From Chitinophaga varians (GTDB lineage: Bacteria > Bacteroidota > Bacteroidia > Chitinophagales > Chitinophagaceae), in contig NZ_JACVFB010000001.1 in NCBI RefSeq assembly GCF_014529945.1, forward strand, positions 1,860,001-1,924,000: a DNA stretch of 64,000 nucleotides, written 5' to 3'. The number at the start of each line of letters is the position of its first letter. Position 1 is the first letter of the stretch. Positions 60,148 to 64,000 of the stretch are shown in pieces. Made by a program: the position numbers and the translations under genes. The notes beneath the pieces are model-generated. The model had not been told where the DNA came from and made no database searches. It saw only the letters and a program-made list of their open reading frames with translations.

Positions 60148-60600
60148 TCAGGCAGTGGCCATAGCACGGCGTCTGGTGGTTTTCTTACGTGCGGTAGCGC
60201 CTTTTTTGGCGGTAGATTTTTTAACAGATGTTTTACGGTGCGTCGTCTTTTTTGCTGCGGTTGCTCTTTTGGCAGTTGTCTTTTTGGCAGCTGTTTTCTT
60301 CGCAGCAGTACGCTTAGCAGTCGTTCTTTTTGCGGTTGCCTTTTTAGCCGTAGTTTTCTTCGCAGCCGCTTTTTTGGGTGCTGCTTTTTTTGCGGCAGCT
60401 TTCCGGGTAGTTGTTTTTTTAGCTGCGGCTTTTTTGGGGACCTTAGCGCCTTCCTTTCTTGCTTCAGACAATCCGATGGCGATTGCCTGTTTGGGGCTTG
60501 TTACTTTTTTTCCGCTTCGGCCACTTTTAAGTTTGCCTTCGTGCATCTCATGCATGGATTTTTCCACTTTCTCCTGAGACTTCCTGGAATACTTTGCCAT
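60148..60600 (-). CDS. DUF6496 protein with Lys/Ala-rich histone H1-like tail
   Basis: A 150-residue very basic protein. Start set at [20 protein letters not shown] (60600), which begins the DUF6496 domain (1-57, [38 protein letters not shown]). The rest is about 90 residues of [11 protein letters not shown] repeats, as in histone H1 C-terminal tails and bacterial Hc1-like proteins, ending RRRAMATA. It most likely binds DNA without sequence preference. It faces away from the KGG gene across a 268-nt gap. Repeat number may vary between strains. Confidence 0.88.
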   Translation of the reverse strand: MAKYSRKSQEKVEKSMHEMHEGKLKSGRSGKKVTSPKQAIAIGLSEARKEGAKVPKKAAAKKTTTRKAAAKKAAPKKAAAKKTTAKKATAKRTTAKRTAAKKTAAKKTTAKRATAAKKTTHRKTSVKKSTAKKGATARKKTTRRRAMATA

Positions 60601-60868
60601 GATTTGAAGATTTAAATGGGTTAAAAAAAGAAGTAACAGGTGTAAACGAAACAAATTATACGCCAGCTGACAGCGGTCATAATCCATCGGAAATATGGGG
60701 AAAGGAGGCTAAAACTGTGTTAAAAATTCTATGCATTGTGGAACGAATTGCCCCATCAACCCATGCAGGGGAGCTCTAAAACGCCTGTACACGGCAATTC
60801 GGCCGGTGGCATGTATATTGATCGAGTTCTACGCAATATTGTTCACTAAACTATTAAAATCCAGGATT
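60601..60868. promoter_or_regulatory. Divergent promoter region, DUF6496 / KGG genes
   Basis: 268 nt without a convincing ORF. It contains TATGGGGAAAGG at 60694-60705, which resembles the TGGGGAAAAG centre of the 27-bp motif ahead of the DUF4142 genes and lies at a like distance (about 165 nt) from the KGG start. A second GC-rich piece (GCCTGTACACGGCAATTCGG near 60783-60802) resembles the part of leader A that follows its motif. The similarity is short and only suggestive. Confidence 0.3.
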
Positions 60869-61192
60869 ATGGAACACATCAGGTATCAACAACTCGCACC
60901 GAGTGCCGAGAACCACGAGAAGAGTCCAATAGACAAACCCAAACACAGCAAACGGGGATTTGCATCCATGGACCCTGAACAACAACGTGCTATTTCGAGG
61001 GAAGGTGGCAGGGCTGCCCATCAGCAGGGTGTTGCCCACAAATTTACCTCCGAAGAAGCCCGTGCGGCCGGTAAAAAAGGTGGCGAGGCAGTTAGTCGCA
61101 ACCGCGAACACATGGCGGCAATAGGCAGAAAAGGTGGCACCAACCGCGGTAAAAAGAAGAATAATGCGACCACTGAAGAAAATAACTTCTAA
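60869..61192 (+). CDS. KGG-domain stress-type protein
   Basis: A 107-residue hydrophilic protein. Start set at MEHIRYQQLAPSAENHEKSP (60869); the frame before it is not protein-like. It carries three KGG/stress-repeat units: GFASMDPEQQRAISREGGRA, FTSEEARAAGKKGGEAVSRN and REHMAAIGRKGGTNRGKKKN, as in Bacillus GsiB and E. coli YciG proteins. Such proteins accumulate in general stress or desiccation. Rich in Lys and Gly and probably disordered. Confidence 0.88.
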   Translation: MEHIRYQQLAPSAENHEKSPIDKPKHSKRGFASMDPEQQRAISREGGRAAHQQGVAHKFTSEEARAAGKKGGEAVSRNREHMAAIGRKGGTNRGKKKNNATTEENNF

Positions 61193-61195
61193 TGA

Positions 61196-61270
61196 ATTGA
61201 GGGATGGCGGAACGTGAATGGGATTCTCAGCTCAAAATTCGCCTTTCGTCATCCGCAATTCGTCATAATT
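61196..61270. repeat. Degenerate palindromic word-repeat element
   Basis: GAATTGAGGGATGGCGGAAC (61196-61215) is mirrored with mismatches by TTTCGTCATCCGCAATTC (61245-61262), followed by another word GTCATAATTC. The words (ATTCGTC) resemble those of the 54363 element, but the core is not kept. It lies between the KGG and DUF1304 genes and may act as a terminator. Confidence 0.5.
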
Positions 61271-61305
61271 CTTCTTATATTTAGCATAACCATCAAATCT
61301 AAGTT

Positions 61306-61668
61306 ATGCTAGTACTGGCCAAGTTCCTGATCGCATTCGTCATGCTGGAACACCTCTACATCATGTGGTTCGAAATGTTTGCCTGGACCACCAAAGGGCC
61401 TAAAATTTTCCAGAAATTCCCCAAAGCACTATTCCCTGCCACCAAACCACTCGCTGCCAACCAGGGTCTTTACAATGGCTTTCTGGCTGCAGGATTGTGT
61501 TGGTCATTGCTCATTACGGACCCGGAATGGGCGCGGCATGTTGCGGTCTTTTTTCTCGGCTGCGTGGCGGTAGCCGGTATCTATGGCGCGCTGACGGCCG
61601 AGAAAAAGATCTTCCTGGTACAGGCGTTACCTGCACTGGTGGCCCTGATATTGCTTCACCTGGCGTAA
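61306..61668 (+). CDS. DUF1304 integral membrane protein
   Basis: A 120-residue protein with four helices covering nearly its whole length (about 2-22, 47-68, 72-92 and 98-118). Family marks: MLEHLYIMWFEMFAWTTKGP, FPATKPLAANQGLYNGFLAA (the conserved NQGLYNGFLA segment) and CVAVAGIYGALTAEKKIFLV. DUF1304 proteins are common in bacteria and lack a known function. The next gene follows after 12 nt, so the two are likely co-transcribed. Confidence 0.92.
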   Translation: MLVLAKFLIAFVMLEHLYIMWFEMFAWTTKGPKIFQKFPKALFPATKPLAANQGLYNGFLAAGLCWSLLITDPEWARHVAVFFLGCVAVAGIYGALTAEKKIFLVQALPALVALILLHLA

Positions 61669-61680
61669 ACTGACACTCTA

Positions 61681-62088
61681 ATGATCGACGAAGCAGATAT
61701 CAGGATTGGCAATTATGTCGCTTATTTTGACTATAACATGGAGGAATCAGTCTTCGCAGTGGAAGGGATCCTGGACGGTTATATCTACAATTCCGGATTG
61801 CCCAGGAGCAAGATTTCCTGCGAAAAGGCCAACCCCGTACTACTGGACCTCTATCAGCTGATCAAATTTGACTTCATCCGCGGCGTACCGGAGGAAGGGG
61901 AAGATGAAAACATCTATTCCCTGAAATACAACCGCCTCAATAGCCTGCATATCCGCCATGAAAACGGCTGCTTTCAACCGGTAACGGAATCACCCAACGG
62001 CTTTGTGCCCTATGGACGCCCGCTGGTACATGTACATCAGCTGCAAAACCTGTTTCATGCCCTCAGCCGCGATGAACTAACCCTGTGA
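61681..62088 (+). CDS. Hypothetical protein with RIGNYV / VHQLQNL family ends
   Basis: A 135-residue soluble protein. The start MIDEADIRIGNYVAYFDYN and the end LVHVHQLQNLFHALSRDELT match a widespread Bacteroidota family whose members begin LRIGN(Y/W)V and end VHQLQNLYFALTGEEL; many are found in phages and mobile elements, though members are also chromosomal. The middle reads KYNRLNSLHIRHENGCFQPV. Function unknown. The last 12 nt overlap the 3' end of the convergent lipid kinase gene. Confidence 0.7.
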   Translation: MIDEADIRIGNYVAYFDYNMEESVFAVEGILDGYIYNSGLPRSKISCEKANPVLLDLYQLIKFDFIRGVPEEGEDENIYSLKYNRLNSLHIRHENGCFQPVTESPNGFVPYGRPLVHVHQLQNLFHALSRDELTL

Positions 62089-62979
62089 TCCTGACGACGG
62101 CACAAAAACAGCGAGCGCGCGAGGGACCACCTCAGCTGTCACTTCGTTCACTTTTCCCATATACTCGCCATCGATCTGAAACTCGGCCTTTTTGGGCGTA
62201 TGGATGTACACCTTCCTCGCCCGGATGATCTCCGTCTTATGGGGGTTGAACGGGCGGCGGACAAACAACATTTTCAGCGTCTCCAGCAGGGAAATCTTTT
62301 TCACCAGCACCACCTCAAAGATACCGTCACTCAGATCGCTGACAGGATTGATGCAGGCCCCGGTGCCATATTTGCCGGCGTTGGCCAGTACAATCATAAA
62401 TGCCTCCCGGGACACCTGGTCAGCTCCGTTGTCTATTTCCACGGCAAACCGCTGACGGTACCAGAACGTTTTCAGCACCACCCGCGCATAACCGGTCATG
62501 CCCCTCACGCCTGACCGTTGAAAATACTTCACCAGCAAGGCATTCAGCCCGATATCACTCAGATGGATGGATATCTCCCGGCCATTGATGCGTATCACGT
62601 CTATTTTCCGCACATGTGCCTGTAATATCAGGTCCAGCGCTGCCTCCCACGACTCGGGGATGCACAGGTCGCGCGCCATGCCATTCGCCGAACCCGCCGG
62701 CAGGATACCTAACGGAATATCGCTGTTCAACAAACAGGTGGCCACCATTTTTACCGTGCCGTCGCCACCTGCCGCCACAACGCCGTCCCATCCGCCTTCG
62801 CGCAACAGCTGCTGCAGGCGCGCTTCGTCCGCTGTAGGATTGCCCGTCAGCAACAGCAATTCTCCCCGGACGTTGGACCGGTGCGCGAGAAAACGTTGGA
62901 CTGCTTCTTGCGGGGCAACTTTCCGGGCAGCTCCCGAAGCGGGATTAATGACAAATAATAAACTTAACTTCTTTTCCAT
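62077..62979 (-). CDS. Diacylglycerol/lipid kinase family protein (YegS/DgkB-like)
   Basis: A 300-residue kinase. Start set at MEKKLSLLFVINPASGAARK (62979); longer readings enter the divergent gene. Catalytic domain: VINPASG near 9, VVAAGGDGTVKMVATCLLNS (about 62-81) with the GGDGT ATP motif, GILPAGSANGMARDL near 86 and a second domain with ANAGKYGTGACINPVSDLSD near 190. Such enzymes phosphorylate diacylglycerol or related lipids. Its neighbour across 15 nt encodes an App1-like phosphatase that could reverse the same reaction. Confidence 0.88.
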   Translation of the reverse strand: MEKKLSLLFVINPASGAARKVAPQEAVQRFLAHRSNVRGELLLLTGNPTADEARLQQLLREGGWDGVVAAGGDGTVKMVATCLLNSDIPLGILPAGSANGMARDLCIPESWEAALDLILQAHVRKIDVIRINGREISIHLSDIGLNALLVKYFQRSGVRGMTGYARVVLKTFWYRQRFAVEIDNGADQVSREAFMIVLANAGKYGTGACINPVSDLSDGIFEVVLVKKISLLETLKMLFVRRPFNPHKTEIIRARKVYIHTPKKAEFQIDGEYMGKVNEVTAEVVPRALAVFVPSSGSQG

Positions 62980-62994
62980 TTTCAGTAGCATGAT

Positions 62995-64000
62995 ATGCAT
63001 CCATCCGGCAAATACAAATATGACGCCGCAAAAGACAGTCGCCCCCGGCGATGGTGGGCGCGTATGGGCATCAACACCGCCACGGTGGTAAAAGTATATC
63101 ATGGATACGGCCACGAAGGCGAGTTACAGGTATTTGGACATGTGCTCTCCCGCAGCCCCGTTACGGAGGGGCGTACCCGTTATCACCTGCTGGGCAATAT
63201 ATGGGCGTTGCTCCGCCTGTTCATGGTAAAGCCCAAGCCCCATGCAGCGGTACAGCTGCTGTGGCAAGACCGCACCATCCACACACAAACAGCAGAAGAC
63301 GGCTTTTTCCATTTTCAGTGGAAACCCGAATACCCCACTCCTGCCGGCTGGCACAGGGTAACGGTCACGCATACACAAAACGGGGAAAATATCGCCGAAG
63401 GCACCGGTGAGGTGTATATTCCCCATCGTACCCAGTTTGGCTGCATCTCAGATATTGATGATACTTTCCTTATCTCCCACTCGGAACATGTATTCAGAAA
63501 ACTGAAAGTGCTCCTTACCCATAACGCCGCCAGCAGGCGCCCTTTTGATGGCGCCGTGCGCCACTATCAGCTGCTCAGCCACGGACATACCGTACCGCCT
63601 ATCCCCAACCCGTTCTTCTACGTGTCCAGCAGTGAATGGAACCTGTACGATTACATCCGGGAGTTCTCGGACACCTGGCGGCTGCCACAAGGGGTTTATC
63701 TGCTTAGTCAACTGAAATTATTCTCCCAACTGCTGAAAACAGGCCGGGGGAAACATCATACCAAATTCACCCGTATAGCCCGTATACTGGAGAGTTACCC
63801 TCATATGCCCTTTGTATTATTGGGAGATGATACCCAGCAAGACCCCTATATTTATGAGGCCATTGCCCGGCACTTTCCACGACGGATCATCAGCGTATAC
63901 CTGCGGCACCTCTCCGATGAAAAGAAACCGGAAGTACAGGCTGTCGTTCGTAGTCTGGAGGCATTGGGGATTGCGTGCTGTTATTTCAGGCACAGTGAAG
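62995..64000 (+). CDS. App1-like phosphatidate phosphatase (DUF2183), 3' end cut by window
   Basis: The frame is open from ATG 62995 to the window end (at least 335 residues), starting MHPSGKYKYDAAKDSRPRRW. It then reads VVKVYHGYGHEGELQVFGHV near 31, the family's first block, followed by LLRLFMVKPKPHAAVQLLW, and the HAD-type catalytic motif CISDIDDTFLISHS with D153 and D155. Later blocks are NPFFYVSSSEWNLYDYIREF and FVLLGDDTQQDPYIYEAIAR. These define the App1 family that dephosphorylates phosphatidic acid. A later in-frame ATG (63064) is less likely, as relatives have about 20 residues before the KVYHG block. Confidence 0.88.
   Translation, partial: MHPSGKYKYDAAKDSRPRRWWARMGINTATVVKVYHGYGHEGELQVFGHVLSRSPVTEGRTRYHLLGNIWALLRLFMVKPKPHAAVQLLWQDRTIHTQTAEDGFFHFQWKPEYPTPAGWHRVTVTHTQNGENIAEGTGEVYIPHRTQFGCISDIDDTFLISHSEHVFRKLKVLLTHNAASRRPFDGAVRHYQLLSHGHTVPPIPNPFFYVSSSEWNLYDYIREFSDTWRLPQGVYLLSQLKLFSQLLKTGRGKHHTKFTRIARILESYPHMPFVLLGDDTQQDPYIYEAIARHFPRRIISVYLRHLSDEKKPEVQAVVRSLEALGIACCYFRHSE

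Noticed and set aside
60155..60577. Long plus-strand frames rich in Ala/Val/Phe opposite the DUF6496 gene
   Set aside because: They arise from the AAKKTT repeat of the minus-strand gene; the minus strand has a recognised domain and a terminator.
62567..63410. Plus-strand frames at 62567-63091 and 63051-63410
   Set aside because: They are shadows of the lipid kinase and of the App1 gene, whose real frame starts at 62995 and runs off the window without a stop.
1..64000. tRNA, rRNA, tmRNA or known riboswitch genes
   Set aside because: I looked in the gaps for cloverleaf ends, TTCRA loops and common riboswitch cores and saw none; a covariance-model scan would be needed to exclude weak ones.

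Overview
The window looks like a chromosomal segment of a Bacteroidota bacterium, most likely a Chitinophagaceae member such as Chitinophaga. The evidence is a set of lineage-typical families: a DUF3276 PUR-like protein, two DUF4142 lipoproteins, an ECF sigma/FecR/STN-TonB receptor/DUF4249 cassette, DUF4974, DUF6496 and a VHQLQNL-type small protein. Promoters of the Bacteroidota form TTG-N18..20-TAnnTTTG fit better than sigma70 boxes. The genus is inferred; no rRNA or tRNA gene is present. I see no transposase, integrase, phage module, CRISPR array or defence island. Both ends cut genes: pgi on the left and an App1-type phosphatase on the right.

Layout. 1-6.7 kb: pgi, a DUF3276 regulator, an ABC exporter, purC and a DEDDh exonuclease/GIY-YIG fusion. 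6.7-11.5 kb: a tail-to-head operon for tripartite efflux (TolC, HlyD adaptor, two ABC-2 permeases) with no ATPase gene. 11.7-15.1 kb: YceI, then a five-gene operon that looks like electrophile/quinone stress defence (MhqO-like dioxygenase, MhqD-like hydrolase, OsmC, CDGSH/divergent 4Fe-4S protein, small GNAT). 15.2-19.2 kb: tandem DUF4142 lipoproteins with matching leaders, then a zinc-ribbon membrane protein and an SPFH-GYF protein that resemble the YdjG/YdjI pair of Firmicutes. 19.2-30.8 kb: CopB-type P-ATPase, several secreted hydrolases and lipoproteins, a glutaryl-CoA-dehydrogenase-like enzyme, tandem paralogous lipoproteins of unknown function and a GH3 glucosidase.

31-36.4 kb: a complete cell-surface signalling cassette (ECF sigma, FecR, STN-TonB receptor, DUF4249 lipoprotein). 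36.6-43.1 kb: rocD, membrane proteins, a DPP-IV-type S9 peptidase, TRIC and MarC. 43.5-49.3 kb: an RND efflux operon (tolC-acrB-acrA order). 49.5-55 kb: hypothetical proteins, aldo/keto reductase, two outer-membrane barrels and an Rdx protein. 55-60 kb: TPR histidine kinase, an Lrp/AsnC regulator divergent from a PLP histidine decarboxylase, and MscS. 60-64 kb: DUF6496 and KGG stress-type basic proteins, DUF1304, and a lipid kinase divergent from an App1 phosphatase.

Beyond genes, the main structure is a set of intergenic inverted repeats whose arms are built of short tandem words. Three of them share a related core of about 55 bp, two more form an AT-rich family, and in two elements one arm carries exactly one extra word. 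The second recurrent non-coding signal is an identical 27-bp motif about 150 bp upstream of both DUF4142 genes. These two are the best candidates here for undescribed biology; the protein-coding content is otherwise ordinary for the lineage.
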